Below, one piece after another: positions 8,759-17,762 of a DNA stretch of 64,000 nt. The notes under the pieces are model-generated. The model did not search any database, was not told where the DNA came from, and worked only from the letters and a program-made list of their open reading frames with translations. How positions within the stretch are numbered: position 1 is the stretch's first letter; each line of letters starts with the position of its first letter. Made by a program: the position numbers and the translations under genes. The DNA is from a gamma proteobacterium symbiont of Ctena orbiculata (lineage in GTDB: Bacteria; Pseudomonadota; Gammaproteobacteria; Chromatiales; Chromatiaceae), in assembly GCA_003058495.1 (NCBI GenBank), contig QBVC01000007.1, forward strand, positions 1 to 64,000. Direction: 5' to 3'.

Positions 8759-9753
8759 CAGAGGCTGGCCACTACCTTGCGGGTCAGATCGACCAGGCGG
8801 TTGACATAGCCCCACTCGTTGTCGTACCAGGCGTAGATCTTGACCAGGGAGCCGTCGACCACCATGGTGGAGAGGGCGTCGACCACCGACGAGCGCGATT
8901 CGTTGACATAGTCCACCGAGACCAGGGGGCGCTCCTCGTAGCCGAGGATGCCCTTCAGCTCCCCTTCCGCGGCGGCCTTGAAGTAGCCGTTGATCTCCTC
9001 CGCGGTGACATCCCGGGCGGCCTGGAAGACGAAGTCGGTGAGGGAACCGTTGAGCAGCGGCACCCGCACTGCGTGACCGTTGAGCTTGCCCTCGAGCGCG
9101 GGGAAGATCTTGGTGATCGCCTTCGCCGAACCGGTGGTGGTGGGGATCAGGGACTGACCGCAGGCGCGGGCGCGGCGCAGGTCCTTGTGCCCCTTGTCGA
9201 CGATGATCTGGGTATTGGTGATGTCGTGGATGGTGGTCATGCAGCCGTGGAGGATGCCGACCTTCTCGTGCATCACCTTGACCACCGGCGCCAGGCAGTT
9301 GGTGGTGCAGGAGGCGGCGGTGATCAGGTGGTGTCTGTCCGCCTGGTAGCGGTCGTCGTTGATGCCGTAGACGATGTTCAATGCCCCTTCGGTGGGGGCG
9401 GCGACGATGACCTTCCTCACCCCCTGGTCGAAATAGGCCTGCAGGGTCTCAGGCCGCTTGTGGTGTTTCCCGGTCGCCTCGATGACGATGTCGCAGTCGG
9501 ACCAGTCGGCGATATCCGGGTTCGAGTCGTAGGCCATCCGGCTCTCCCCCACCAGGAGTTCACCCCCCTCGGCTTCGCAGCTCAGATCCCAGCTGCCGTG
9601 CACCGAGTCGAACTTCAGCAGATGGGCCGAACAGGCGGCATCGCCGGCGATCTCGTTGATGCGCACGAATCTGAATGACGCCTCATCCCAGCCGGCACGC
9701 AGCGCAAGGCGCCCCATGCGGCCAAAACCGTTAATACCAATCTTCGCTTTCAA
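8758..9753 (-). CDS. ArsJ-associated glyceraldehyde-3-phosphate dehydrogenase
   Basis: 331 residues. The Rossmann start [20 protein letters not shown] follows a TTG codon at 9753, which has a clear GAGGGA SD six bases upstream; the longer frame to 9828 lacks such a site, so the TTG is preferred. The catalytic Cys lies in [13 protein letters not shown], and the C-terminal [15 protein letters not shown] motif is intact. Translationally coupled to arsJ, so its main role is probably forming 1-arseno-3-phosphoglycerate for arsenate resistance rather than glycolysis. Confidence 0.92.
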   Translation of the reverse strand: MKAKIGINGFGRMGRLALRAGWDEASFRFVRINEIAGDAACSAHLLKFDSVHGSWDLSCEAEGGELLVGESRMAYDSNPDIADWSDCDIVIEATGKHHKRPETLQAYFDQGVRKVIVAAPTEGALNIVYGINDDRYQADRHHLITAASCTTNCLAPVVKVMHEKVGILHGCMTTIHDITNTQIIVDKGHKDLRRARACGQSLIPTTTGSAKAITKIFPALEGKLNGHAVRVPLLNGSLTDFVFQAARDVTAEEINGYFKAAAEGELKGILGYEERPLVSVDYVNESRSSVVDALSTMVVDGSLVKIYAWYDNEWGYVNRLVDLTRKVVASL

Positions 9754-9939
9754 ATGGAAATCCCTCGGTATGAAGTTGTGGTCAGGTTTTTGTTTATCAA
9801 TATAAGCCCCGGGATGCGGGTTCCGCAATCAGAAACCCGTCGATACCCGGGCCGGATCACTGCTGCATTGGCTAAGTACCACATCTTTATGACAGAAATG
9901 TGAAATTCAGATCAGCGTGGGAAAAAGCGATCATTCAAA

Positions 9940-10084
9940 CCGCAAATGGAAGGGAATCGGCGTAAAAAATGGTTATATGGCCGCACAGATCCAACATGGA
10001 CTATGGATTTCAACAGTGAATTGATAACGGACGGATCTATACATGAACCATTAAAAATTTGCGGTGATTCGCGTCCATTTGCGG
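9940..10084. repeat. Imperfect inverted-repeat (MITE-like) intergenic element, about 145 bp
   Basis: The left end reads CCGCAAATGGAAGGGAATCG and the right end, on the opposite strand, CCGCAAATGGACGCGAATCA. Matching continues inward (AATGGTT, then AGATCC) on both arms for about 50 bases. The arms flank a short centre. No coding capacity. Related short motifs occur at about 12868 and 24444, so this looks like a member of a dispersed non-coding family. Confidence 0.5.
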
Positions 10085-10093
10085 CTAACCAAA

Positions 10094-10120
10094 TAAAAAA
10101 GGCGGCCCGAAGGCCGCCTC
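10094..10120 (-). terminator. Terminator of the PhoX-like gene
   Basis: Stem GGCGGCC (10101-10107) and GGCCGCC (10112-10118) with a CGAA loop, followed on the minus strand by TTTTTT (10095-10100). It is 50 bases after the stop of the minus-strand gene at 10173. Confidence 0.88.
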
Positions 10121-10172
10121 GATAAGGGAGTAGTCTTAATCCGTTAAGCATTCACATCCCTGTCAATTGGTC

Positions 10173-11537
10173 TTATTTGTCTCGCTTTCGACCCTCATGG
10201 TCGTGATCCTTTGTATCCGGTTCCTTGCGCGCTTCCCGGCTGATGGCCCAGGTACCGTCGCCATCCTCGGCGGCGGAATGCTGGATATTGACATAGAGGG
10301 TCTTGGGGTCTGCCGGGCTGATGTAGATACCGGTGCCTTCCGCCTCCGGGTCGGTCAGGGAGGCGAACAGCGCGACGTAGCGCGACGCGCCATACTCGTT
10401 GGTCACCTGGCTGGCTATCCAGATATCCGACGGGGTGTTGTCCTCGATCATCACCAGGTCGCCGTTCGGCGCTTCCGCAAGATTGTCGATGCTGTCGAAA
10501 CCGGTCTGGTGGCCCTCTTCACCCGGCATCCCGATCTCCACCGGCACATTGACCCCGGGCTTGACGAAGTTGGTGACCTTTAGGGTCTCGAGGTCGATGG
10601 CGATGACGCGGCCCTCATAGAGTTCGGAGGTAAAGACCAGGGTTCCGCCGCCATCGGTCCTGGTATCGCTCGGCCCCTCGGTAATGGCCACATAGAGGGT
10701 ATTGCCGATCACTTCCAGATCCTCGGGGCGCTGGTAGCTCTGCGCGCCGGCGGCACTGCCGGACCCCCTGGCGGTCAATGGATCGATCGGACCGACCCAT
10801 TCGCCCTGGCCAACGCCATCGGCGCCGTTCACTTTCAGTGCATAGAGCGAGCCTGAAGAGAGATCACCCTTGATCGCGGGGACAAACCTGTAGATACCGC
10901 CGCCGCAGGGAACGGCGCCAGCACAGCCGGAAGTACGGCCGCGATGTTCATCGACCAGGTAGACGTTGCCGTCACGATCCAGGTCTATGCCCTCGTGGGC
11001 AAGACGACCCACGGCCGGACGGTCGACAACCTCTTTGGCGGTCATCAGGTCGGCCTCCAGGAAGATCTCGAGGAGACGGCCACCGGGGATTTCTTCCGCG
11101 AAGAGGATGCTGCCCCAAGGGGTCCAACGGATGCCGTCGAGGGCATCGTAAGCGGGATCCTGGACCAGCAGACGGGTCTCGCCGCTTTGCAGGTCGACCA
11201 CGCTGACTGAACCGCCCTGGGGCTGGTTTTCAGGGTTGCGCAGTTCGTGGGTCCGGTAGATGAAGCGACCCATCATCGGTCCGGTCTCGTTGACCGTGTT
11301 CATGTCATGCCAGTCGTCGCGACCGTTATCGTAGAGATCCAGATCGGTCTCGTCGGATACCACCCACTGCCTGAAGCCCTTTGGCAGTTTCCAGGGAGAG
11401 GCGGGATCCCAATCGGCTGCCCTGGCCGACCCGTCGAGGGGCTTGAAATTGTAGCTGTTGATACCCTCCGCAAAAACGGAACCGGTAGATACCATGATAG
11501 CGGCGAGAGCGACTGCAGTTAGCTTGGGGTTACACAT
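10173..11537 (-). CDS. Secreted PhoX-like (DUF839) beta-propeller protein
   Basis: 454 residues with a Sec-type signal peptide (cleavage likely after SVFA). PhoX-family landmarks in order: GIRWTPWGSILFAEE, HEGIDLDRDGNVYLVDE, QRPEDLEVIGNTLYVAITEG and GFDSIDNLAEAPNGDLVMIE; these acidic residues bind Ca/Fe in PhoX phosphatases. Canonical PhoX is Tat-exported, whereas this one is not obviously Tat. It ends in a His/Asp/Lys-rich tail (DTKDHDHEGRKRDK). Likely a periplasmic or secreted phosphoesterase, but phosphatase activity is inferred. Confidence 0.75.
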   Translation of the reverse strand: MCNPKLTAVALAAIMVSTGSVFAEGINSYNFKPLDGSARAADWDPASPWKLPKGFRQWVVSDETDLDLYDNGRDDWHDMNTVNETGPMMGRFIYRTHELRNPENQPQGGSVSVVDLQSGETRLLVQDPAYDALDGIRWTPWGSILFAEEIPGGRLLEIFLEADLMTAKEVVDRPAVGRLAHEGIDLDRDGNVYLVDEHRGRTSGCAGAVPCGGGIYRFVPAIKGDLSSGSLYALKVNGADGVGQGEWVGPIDPLTARGSGSAAGAQSYQRPEDLEVIGNTLYVAITEGPSDTRTDGGGTLVFTSELYEGRVIAIDLETLKVTNFVKPGVNVPVEIGMPGEEGHQTGFDSIDNLAEAPNGDLVMIEDNTPSDIWIASQVTNEYGASRYVALFASLTDPEAEGTGIYISPADPKTLYVNIQHSAAEDGDGTWAISREARKEPDTKDHDHEGRKRDK

Positions 11538-11684
11538 ATGCGATCATACTAATCTAGTATTAAGTCAGCAGGCGCTCATTCTATCCGTGCTTCCGCGACT
11601 ACTCCAGTAGAGTCGGCGTAATTCTGATAAGGGTATGTTTCAGTTACTCGATTACTATGATTACAATCTCATGACTGTCAATTC

Positions 11685-12848
11685 TTGCCATTTCAAACCG
11701 ATAAAACATTGAGTGAATTTGGGACAAAACGGCTGATCGGCGAATTCTCAGGCGCTTTCGCAGATCTCGGCACCTTTCTGCCCATCGTCATTGCCGTGCT
11801 CGCACTGCATCTGATCGACCCCGCCGGCCTGTTTGTCGGCTTCGGCCTGTTCGCCCTTGCCGTGGCGCTGATCTATCGCCGCCCCATCCCCGTGCAGCCG
11901 ATGAAGGCGGTAGCCGCCATCGTCATCGCGGACCATCTCACTGCCGGCACGATCGCCGCCACCGGCCTGATTCTGGGCGCTACGGTTCTCCTGCTGACGG
12001 TCACCGGGCTTGTCACCTTCATCGGCCGCAAGATACCCCAAACCGTACTTTCAGGCATTCAGCTGGGCGTCGGCCTGATCCTCGCCTGGGCGGGCGCCAA
12101 GCTGATCATCGAGGATCCCGTCACCGGTCTGGCGGCGATGCTGTTCCTGCTCCTGCTGCTGCCCACCCGTCTCAAACCCTTTGCCGCGATCCTGGTCATC
12201 TTGGCTGCATCCATCTGGAGCATCGCCAGCCTCCCCGATCCATTGCCGGAGATCACCATCGGACTACACCTGCCGCACTGGATCGGTATCGACTGGTCCG
12301 ATGCCTGGATAGCCACCGAATCGATTCTGCTGCCCCAGCTCGCATTGACCCTCACCAACGCGATGATCGTCACCGCCGTCATTGCGAGCCGCCTGTTTAC
12401 GAACCAGGAACAGGCGATCACACCATCCCGACTCGGCCTGAGCACCGGCATCCTCAACCTGCTGTTGGCGCCGTTGGGCGCCTTTCCCATGTGCCACGGT
12501 GCGGGGGGACTGGTGGTGCAGCACAGGTTTGGCGCACGCACGGGCCTCGCCCCCGCGATCTTCGGCACCGCCTGCCTGGCGATCGGGCTCTTGCTCGGGC
12601 CGAATGCATTGCAGCTGCTGTTGCTGATACCCCTGGCGGCCGTGGGCGCACTGCTGGTTTATGCGGGTATCGATCTGGCGAAGAGCAGAGAGCTGACCCG
12701 GGGTTCGCGGGAGGAGATGGCGGTTATCATCACCACCGGCCTTGTCTGCCTGTTGCTCAATGTGGCCCTGGGATTGCTGGTGGGGATAGTGGCCGAATAT
12801 CTGCGCAGAAGATTGGGCAGGCAGCCAGCGGCACAGAAAGGGGCATGA
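11685..12848 (+). CDS. MOT1-type molybdate (or sulfate) transporter
   Basis: 387 residues, about 10 membrane helices. The signatures RRPIPVQPMKAVAAI (about 65-80) and GAFPMCHGAGGL (about 265-276) are the paired motifs of the MFS_MOT1/SulP-like molybdate transporter family. The N-terminus is uncertain: the frame can start at TTG 11685 or TTG 11709, and neither has a clear SD. Given the number of Mo/W-cofactor genes nearby, molybdate is the likely substrate. It appears monocistronic. Confidence 0.8.
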   Translation: MPFQTDKTLSEFGTKRLIGEFSGAFADLGTFLPIVIAVLALHLIDPAGLFVGFGLFALAVALIYRRPIPVQPMKAVAAIVIADHLTAGTIAATGLILGATVLLLTVTGLVTFIGRKIPQTVLSGIQLGVGLILAWAGAKLIIEDPVTGLAAMLFLLLLLPTRLKPFAAILVILAASIWSIASLPDPLPEITIGLHLPHWIGIDWSDAWIATESILLPQLALTLTNAMIVTAVIASRLFTNQEQAITPSRLGLSTGILNLLLAPLGAFPMCHGAGGLVVQHRFGARTGLAPAIFGTACLAIGLLLGPNALQLLLLIPLAAVGALLVYAGIDLAKSRELTRGSREEMAVIITTGLVCLLLNVALGLLVGIVAEYLRRRLGRQPAAQKGA

Positions 12849-12867
12849 ACTGCCGATAAAAAATGAA

Positions 12868-12902
12868 AAGCCGCAAAGAGACGCAAATCTCCGCGCATTT
12901 TC
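12868..12902 (+). repeat. Short dispersed repeat (CCGCAAA-ACGCAAAT-CCGC type)
   Basis: Reads AGCCGCAAAGAGACGCAAAT then CTCCGCGCATTTTCG, matching the arm of the element at 9940-10084 and a copy at about 24444 with the same roughly 11-base periodicity of GC cores. It lies just after the MOT1-type gene. Confidence 0.4.
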
Positions 12903-12970
12903 GCCAATAGCTTACTGTTTACGAATAAGAGGGTAATCAGCCTGGTCCCAACATCCGGTTCACCCTTTCA

Positions 12971-13141
12971 TCACACGTGAATCAGGTGTTTACCGCTGTT
13001 GTCTCGCTTGGCGAGCATGCGCTCGAAGCTCAATGCCTCTTCTCTGGTATGCGTGCGGAATTTGTGTTTGCTTTGACTGCTGCAGACAGCCTCTTTCCAG
13101 CAGCTTAAAAAAAGGCGGGCCCTGACATCCATGCAGTTCAT
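12971..13141 (-). CDS. Small hypothetical protein, 56 residues, with a strong SD
   Basis: An ATG at 13141 is preceded by AAGGAG with eight bases spacing and opens a 56-codon frame ending at TGA 12971-12973. The product starts MNCMDVRARLFLSCWKEAVC, has three Cys in the first 20 residues and a basic, helical C-terminal part (REEALSFERMLAKRDNSGKH). No family recognised. The good SD and protein-like composition argue that it is expressed; the Arg/Lys/His richness would fit a nucleic-acid-binding or adaptor peptide, but that is speculative. Confidence 0.5.
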   Translation of the reverse strand: MNCMDVRARLFLSCWKEAVCSSQSKHKFRTHTREEALSFERMLAKRDNSGKHLIHV

Positions 13142-13497
13142 AACCGTCTCTCCTTAACGAAAGTTTATACTGGGAGAAATCCTATACACAAACCGGACTT
13201 CTCTTTCCTCTCTTTTCCTTCTGTTGTGGTTTTTATCAACCGATAAAAACAGCAAAAACAACACTTGAAAAATAGATTACAAATAGACTTTATGCCAGTT
13301 GAAATGGGGGCTTGCCCCCATCAGACATGGCTGTAGTGCGTAACACGATTCGAGATGCCGATCCCCGCCTGACCGAACAGACAAGCAGCCGGGATATTTC
13401 CAACCCCTGAATTGTGCGGTTGTTTGAAAAAGCAGTTGGTGCGGCAAGCCGCACCCTACTTGTTTTAACGGTAATTACGGATAGAACCCGACCCACA
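13142..13497. other. Intergenic stretch with two hairpins
   Basis: A+T-rich DNA between the small gene and the DUF4399 gene. Two palindromes are visible: ATGGGGG-CTTG-CCCCCAT (13304-13321) and GGTGCGGC-AA-GCCGCACC (13439-13456). The second, read on the minus strand, is followed by AACTGCTTTTTC and could terminate the DUF4399 gene. No ORF seen. Confidence 0.45.
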
Positions 13498-13926
13498 TCA
13501 TTTGACCATGATGGTGATCTTGTCGGAGACGATGGGCGGATCGAAGGGGATGTGATCCTTGTCACCCAGCACCAGCTGCAGGGTGTGGGAACCCTTGCCA
13601 AGATCGAGCGTCACCTCAGTCTGACCACCGCCGAAATGGCGATGGTTGTCGTCCGAAGGCAGCGGCTTGTCCATCGGCGGCATCTTGCTCACATTGACCA
13701 GCAGATGGTGATGTCCGGTCTTCTCACGATCGATCCCCGCGGGTGCTACCCCCATGCCCCGCAGGCCGAAACGGACGTTGACCGGACCGCTTATTTGTTC
13801 CCCGTTCGCCGGCGAGATGATATAGAGTTCGACGCCTTCAGGCGCCGGGGTGCCGGCATTGATCAACGGGGAAAAGCAGGCAAGGCAGAAGATGGGGGAT
13901 AAGAATTTCAGTAAACGAGAGGACAT
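13498..13926 (-). CDS. Secreted DUF4399-domain protein
   Basis: 142 residues: signal peptide ending near LINAG, then an Ig-like fold. The DUF4399 pattern is clear: VYFISP-like start (LYIISPANGEQISGPVNVRF), GHHHLLVNV, DNHRHFGGGQTEVTLDLGKG and HTLQLVLGDKDHIPFDPP. The His clusters suggest a metal site. Periplasmic, function unknown in the family. Monocistronic. Confidence 0.85.
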   Translation of the reverse strand: MSSRLLKFLSPIFCLACFSPLINAGTPAPEGVELYIISPANGEQISGPVNVRFGLRGMGVAPAGIDREKTGHHHLLVNVSKMPPMDKPLPSDDNHRHFGGGQTEVTLDLGKGSHTLQLVLGDKDHIPFDPPIVSDKITIMVK

Positions 13927-14150
13927 GATGACCTCCAGGTAATTGTTGGATTTGAATTTATTGATCAGCAGACCCCGATTAGACAGGTCCGGGGGATCCC
14001 ACGTGTATTATGACAATCCAAGTACAGCACATGTTGAACAACTATAACCCTTCAAAAAAGGGCATTTCGCCTGGAACAAGCATCTCTCATCCTGCCTATT
14101 GGGCGATGAAACAGTCCCGCTAGCGCCGAGCGGATTCGCGATAACAGGCC

Positions 14151-15473
14151 CTAGTCCCGCTTCGATCGATTCTCGTTACACACCGCGCCGACCAGCCGGG
14201 CGATCAACCGGCAGGCATTGAGCCCCGCTGCCGGCGGGGTCGACAGGGTGCGATAGCGCGCCTCGCCGGCACCCAGCAACTGTTCGATCTTGTCGTTGGA
14301 GAGGTGGGGCTTACGCTCCTTGATCAGGGCGATCAGCCCGGATGCCTGGGCGGTGGAAAAGGAGCTGCCGGTAAAGAAGTCATACTCATCACCGGGCCTT
14401 GTGCTGAGAATATTTTCACCCGGGATCACCAATCGCCCTTCGGTTTCATTCCCGCCTTCACCCTGCTCCACCGCGATCACCCCCGCCATGGATGCAGGAA
14501 AGCGCAGCGACGGTTCCGGCCCCATGGCGGCGACAACCGTGATCTCGCGCTCGAGCGCCTTACCCACCAGGCGTTCGAGAAGGGGATCCGGGGGTCCGGC
14601 CAGGCTGAGGTTGATGATATCGACCTGTTTGGAGACCGCGAAATTGATCGCCTTTGCCAGGGTGAAGCTGCTGCAATAGGCCGCGAGTTCACCCGGACGC
14701 TGTGACCAGCAGGCCTTCAACGGCCAGTAGCGCGCACTGGGCGCGATCCCCGACATGCCCTTGCTGTTTCCGGTACGCGCGGCAATGACCCCGGTCACAG
14801 CCGTCCCATGCAGATCCTGTTCGAACTGAGCCTGGTCCTGGTCGACGAAATTCCTCGACTCATGAAACTGCCCTTTCAGGTCTTCATGGCCGGTATCGAT
14901 ACCGGTATCGATAATCGCCACATTGACACCCTTGCCCGTCGCCCAGCGATGGGTCTCTTCGACTGCCATGTCCTGGTAGCTGTGCTGCAGTTTCCCATAC
15001 GGATCGTCATAGCCGCCTGCAAGGGTCTTGAATCGCTGCATGACCTGCACGGTTTCTATATTCGCGTGTTTGCCGAGGGCCTCGACGACCTGCGCCCGAT
15101 CTCTCTCCCCGACAACCTCAAATACAAAACAGCGCACCCCGATCGATTTCAACGGCCAGTCCGCGACCCGCCTGATGCCGTAGCGCTGCTGCAGATCGGC
15201 CAGGAAATCCCTGTAGGCTGGCGGCAACAACACCCCGCCGCCCATGTCCATGGCATTGATCGGACGGCCGTCGGTCAAGCGCTCGTGCGCCCTGTCGGTC
15301 ATGGTGGCGATGAGCATCCGTTGTCCGGCGGGGACTGAAATCCGGCTGTCTTCCGGCCCCATCATATCCGCCATCATCGATGAATCACCCGGCATGCTCA
15401 ACGGCGCACCGGCACAGCCGGCAAGGATCAGCGTTATGAGAAAGAGTACCGTTATGCGTTCATGCATGGTCAT
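14151..15473 (-). CDS. Subtilisin-like (S8) serine protease lipoprotein
   Basis: 440 residues. Lipobox LILAGCAG at about residues 16-23 predicts lipidation. The catalytic triad is intact: Asp in VNVAIIDTGIDTGHEDL, His in DLHGTAVTGVIAARTG, Ser in GSSFSTAQASGLIAL. An N-terminal propeptide-like region precedes the domain. It is the distal gene of the sigma/anti-sigma operon (35 bp gap), which suggests a role in envelope-stress proteolysis or in processing the secreted repeat proteins encoded nearby. This role is inference. Confidence 0.9.
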   Translation of the reverse strand: MTMHERITVLFLITLILAGCAGAPLSMPGDSSMMADMMGPEDSRISVPAGQRMLIATMTDRAHERLTDGRPINAMDMGGGVLLPPAYRDFLADLQQRYGIRRVADWPLKSIGVRCFVFEVVGERDRAQVVEALGKHANIETVQVMQRFKTLAGGYDDPYGKLQHSYQDMAVEETHRWATGKGVNVAIIDTGIDTGHEDLKGQFHESRNFVDQDQAQFEQDLHGTAVTGVIAARTGNSKGMSGIAPSARYWPLKACWSQRPGELAAYCSSFTLAKAINFAVSKQVDIINLSLAGPPDPLLERLVGKALEREITVVAAMGPEPSLRFPASMAGVIAVEQGEGGNETEGRLVIPGENILSTRPGDEYDFFTGSSFSTAQASGLIALIKERKPHLSNDKIEQLLGAGEARYRTLSTPPAAGLNACRLIARLVGAVCNENRSKRD

Positions 15474-15507
15474 AATCCCTGAGTCAGCTAGCTGTTTGAT
15501 GAAGGTG

Positions 15508-16179
15508 TCATTCGGAGGTTCGCCGTACCGAACCCACCCCCGGATACTCCTCCAGGAACTGCATCACCGCGAGCACCCGGTCAGGCGCCGTGTCACTCGG
15601 CAATGCCATGACATAACCACCATCGGCACCGGTTTCGAGACGCGCCGCGGACGACAGGGGCCTGACGGCATGCAACAACTCAACCGCGTCCACTCCAGCT
15701 TCCGTCTCGAACCGGAGCCGTAAGACCGAGCCCGTCGGCCGTTCGCCGGATGACAGGGTTTTGTAATCGATACCCGGCGCTGCAACATCCCCGCCGCGCA
15801 TGAAGATCACGGCCACCAGGAGAATCGGCGCAACCGCCGCCCAGGCCCATCTGTTTTCAAACAGGGCGCTGAAGACACGTCTTGTTTCATGCAAAATACC
15901 CCTAACGGGATTCACCGGGCGAGCCGTTTGTCGCGGCGGCGCATCGATCTTCTCCATCAACCGGTCCAGCCTCCCGGCATCCGGCACGACCGCCGCCAGA
16001 TCATCCTGCACGACTGACTGCGCGGACCTCAACAGCTCCACCTCCTGGCGGCAGATATCACAGCCATCGATGTGCAGACGCATCGCTTCCATCTGCTCAG
16101 CGGAAAGTGTGCCGTTTACATACCAAGGCAGGTTGAGAAACTGTTGTTCGTGGTTGGATGCTGTCTGTTGAATGCTCAT
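15508..16179 (-). CDS. Anti-sigma factor with zinc-finger domain
   Basis: 223 residues. The N-terminal zf-HC2-type segment reads LPWYVNGTLSAEQMEAMRLH then IDGCDICRQEVELL, giving the HxxxCxxC zinc motif of ZAS anti-sigma factors. A single membrane helix follows at about residues 108-125 (WAWAAVAPILLVAVIF), then a periplasmic domain of about 95 residues. Overlaps the sigma gene by 4 bp (ATGA). It probably sequesters the sigma factor at the inner membrane until a periplasmic signal releases it. Confidence 0.9.
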   Translation of the reverse strand: MSIQQTASNHEQQFLNLPWYVNGTLSAEQMEAMRLHIDGCDICRQEVELLRSAQSVVQDDLAAVVPDAGRLDRLMEKIDAPPRQTARPVNPVRGILHETRRVFSALFENRWAWAAVAPILLVAVIFMRGGDVAAPGIDYKTLSSGERPTGSVLRLRFETEAGVDAVELLHAVRPLSSAARLETGADGGYVMALPSDTAPDRVLAVMQFLEEYPGVGSVRRTSE

Positions 16180-16808
16180 TGCTCTTCACCTCTGCCTGCT
16201 GCCGCCCGAGGATCCAGCTGCCCCAGGTATTCTCTAAGCTGTCGCCGCGCGTGGAACATGCGGGTTTTAACCGTGTTCACGGGACAATCCACAATCGACG
16301 CGATTTCATTACAGGAATAACCGAGCATGGTCAGTTCCATGACACTGCGGTGATTGGCGCTGAGCGACATCAGACCCGTCTGCAGCTGCACCCCGAGCTG
16401 CTGTTGCTGGAAGCGGCCTTCCGGGCCTGCATCCTCTTCATCCCGCAACCTGAGGGCGTGCTGTTCCAGTTCATCCATCTGCGGGCCGCGTGCCTCGCGA
16501 TAATAGCGCTTCAGGCCTTTTCTATAGGCGATACCGATAACCCAGGTCCTGACCTTGGAGCGACCGCGGAAATCGCCGGCCTTCTGCCAAACCGTCAGTA
16601 ACACATCATCCACCAGCTCTTCGCAGACCTCCCGCCGCTGCAACATGCGGAACAGATACTGGTAGATGGGTTGGTATAACTGCCTGTACAGAGCCTTGAA
16701 CGCAGCCTTGTCCTTCCGTGCAATGCGCTCCAGCAATGCCAGGTCCGGATCCCCGTGGCCCTCCACTGGATAATCCTCGGCTAGTTGAGTTTGTTGAATG
16801 GCTAACAT
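16176..16808 (-). CDS. ECF-type RNA polymerase sigma factor
   Basis: 210 residues. Region 2 is YRQLYQPIYQYLFRMLQRRE through VDDVLLTVWQKAGDFRGRSK (about 43-85), and region 4 is LMSLSANHRSVMELTMLGYS with the HTH CNEIASIVDCPVNTVKTRMF. The ATG at 16808 lies 36 bases downstream of the promoter-like motif TGAACC-N18-ACTCAAC on the same strand, so it is probably autoregulated. It heads the operon with the anti-sigma factor and the S8 protease. Confidence 0.93.
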   Translation of the reverse strand: MLAIQQTQLAEDYPVEGHGDPDLALLERIARKDKAAFKALYRQLYQPIYQYLFRMLQRREVCEELVDDVLLTVWQKAGDFRGRSKVRTWVIGIAYRKGLKRYYREARGPQMDELEQHALRLRDEEDAGPEGRFQQQQLGVQLQTGLMSLSANHRSVMELTMLGYSCNEIASIVDCPVNTVKTRMFHARRQLREYLGQLDPRAAAGRGEEQ

Positions 16809-16843
16809 AGCACCTATCTGTCCCTATCGCATCCTGTCTACCC

Positions 16844-16874
16844 GTTGAGTACCCCCGTTCCGTGAAAAGGTTCA
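16844..16874 (-). promoter_or_regulatory. Putative ECF promoter of the sigma/anti-sigma operon
   Basis: On the minus strand TGAACC (16874-16869), 18 bases, then ACTCAAC (16850-16844), ending 35 bases before the sigma start. The same hexamer, spacing and downstream element occur in the divergent promoter at 16908-16938, and a close variant at 19133-19163. The GAAC core is typical of the -35 element of RpoE-like ECF promoters. Confidence 0.6.
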
Positions 16875-16907
16875 TTTCCGAAGTGGAGTGACATGTTGAA
16901 GCGGGAT

Positions 16908-16938
16908 TGAACCAAATCCGGGGATGGGGGAACTCAAC
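16908..16938 (+). promoter_or_regulatory. Putative ECF promoter of the lipoprotein/caspase operon
   Basis: TGAACC (16908-16913), 18 bases, ACTCAAC (16932-16938), 40 bases before the ATG at 16979. The 33 bases around it share a run of five G just before the downstream element with the divergent copy. It lies inside the longer upstream reading frame, supporting the later start codon. Confidence 0.6.
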
Positions 16939-16978
16939 ACTATACTGGATGAAAACGACCAACCGAGGGGGCCTAGCG

Positions 16979-17758
16979 ATGATGCAAAAACAGGTAAAAA
17001 ATGTGCCTTTCTATGTTGTCTGTTCACTCTCTCTGATTCTGCTCGGCGGCTGTTCCCGTTCCGTGCCGCTGATCTCCCACGCCCATATCGGCCACGCACT
17101 CACCGCCTGGCGCGATACGCCGGGGCAGCAAGGCCTGTTCGTGATCGCCGAGGAGGAGACCGGAATCGCGCTTGACGAAACCGAGGCGGCCCGTGGAAGC
17201 GCCCCCTCATCCGAGGATCGCAAGCATCATTTGAGCAATGTTATCCATGCCCTGAATCCGGATAGGCGCGGTCGGGGCAATGGCAAGGGTTACGGGGCCA
17301 TCCGCGCCCTGGGCGGCACTGCGGATCATCTGGTGTTCGCTGCCGAATCCGACGATGCCAGCGACAACCTGATTCGAATGGCCGCGGCATTTTCCGAGGG
17401 CGCAGGCGAGGTTTCACGCCAGCTGAAGCTGGCCACAGAAGTCGCCCTGCTCGCGGAACAGGCCGATGGTGATGAACAGGATCGCCTGCTGGCCAGGCTT
17501 GAAGGGATATTGTCACACGCCGTCCAGGGGAAGGACCTGAACGCAAACGGTGTCATCGGTGATACTGTGGCGGAGTACGGACTCGAGCAGCTGCGCAATG
17601 ATATCTCCCAAGGACTGCATAACGAAACACCGGCCTATCAACCGTTGGGGAAGAAATACCTGTTCGGCCTGGTGCGCCTGCCCAGCGGCGGCTGGGCCTA
17701 CCGTTTCGATTCAACCGACAAAAAAGCCAGATCACGTTATGGCTATGGTCACTACTGA
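16979..17758 (+). CDS. Lipoprotein of unknown function
   Basis: 259 residues from ATG 16979, chosen because GAGGGG lies 7-12 bases upstream and the promoter-like motif precedes it; an in-frame ATG at 16982 is equivalent. Signal peptide with lipobox LILLGGCSRS. The mature part is mostly helical and charged, with a segment FSEGAGEVSRQLKLATEVAL in the middle and an aromatic C-terminus. No family recognised. Its 3' end abuts the caspase-like gene, so the two products are probably co-produced in the periplasm. Confidence 0.75.
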   Translation: MMQKQVKNVPFYVVCSLSLILLGGCSRSVPLISHAHIGHALTAWRDTPGQQGLFVIAEEETGIALDETEAARGSAPSSEDRKHHLSNVIHALNPDRRGRGNGKGYGAIRALGGTADHLVFAAESDDASDNLIRMAAAFSEGAGEVSRQLKLATEVALLAEQADGDEQDRLLARLEGILSHAVQGKDLNANGVIGDTVAEYGLEQLRNDISQGLHNETPAYQPLGKKYLFGLVRLPSGGWAYRFDSTDKKARSRYGYGHY

Positions 17759-17762
17759 TTAC

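Noticed and set aside
11538-11684. Pho-box-like sequence upstream of the PhoX-like gene (CTGTCAATTCTTGCCAT)
   Set aside because: Only the first half matches the CTGTCAT direct repeat; the second half is too different and the spacing does not fit.
13304-13321. ATGGGGG-CTTG-CCCCCAT palindrome as a terminator
   Set aside because: No T-run follows on either strand; kept only as an unexplained hairpin.
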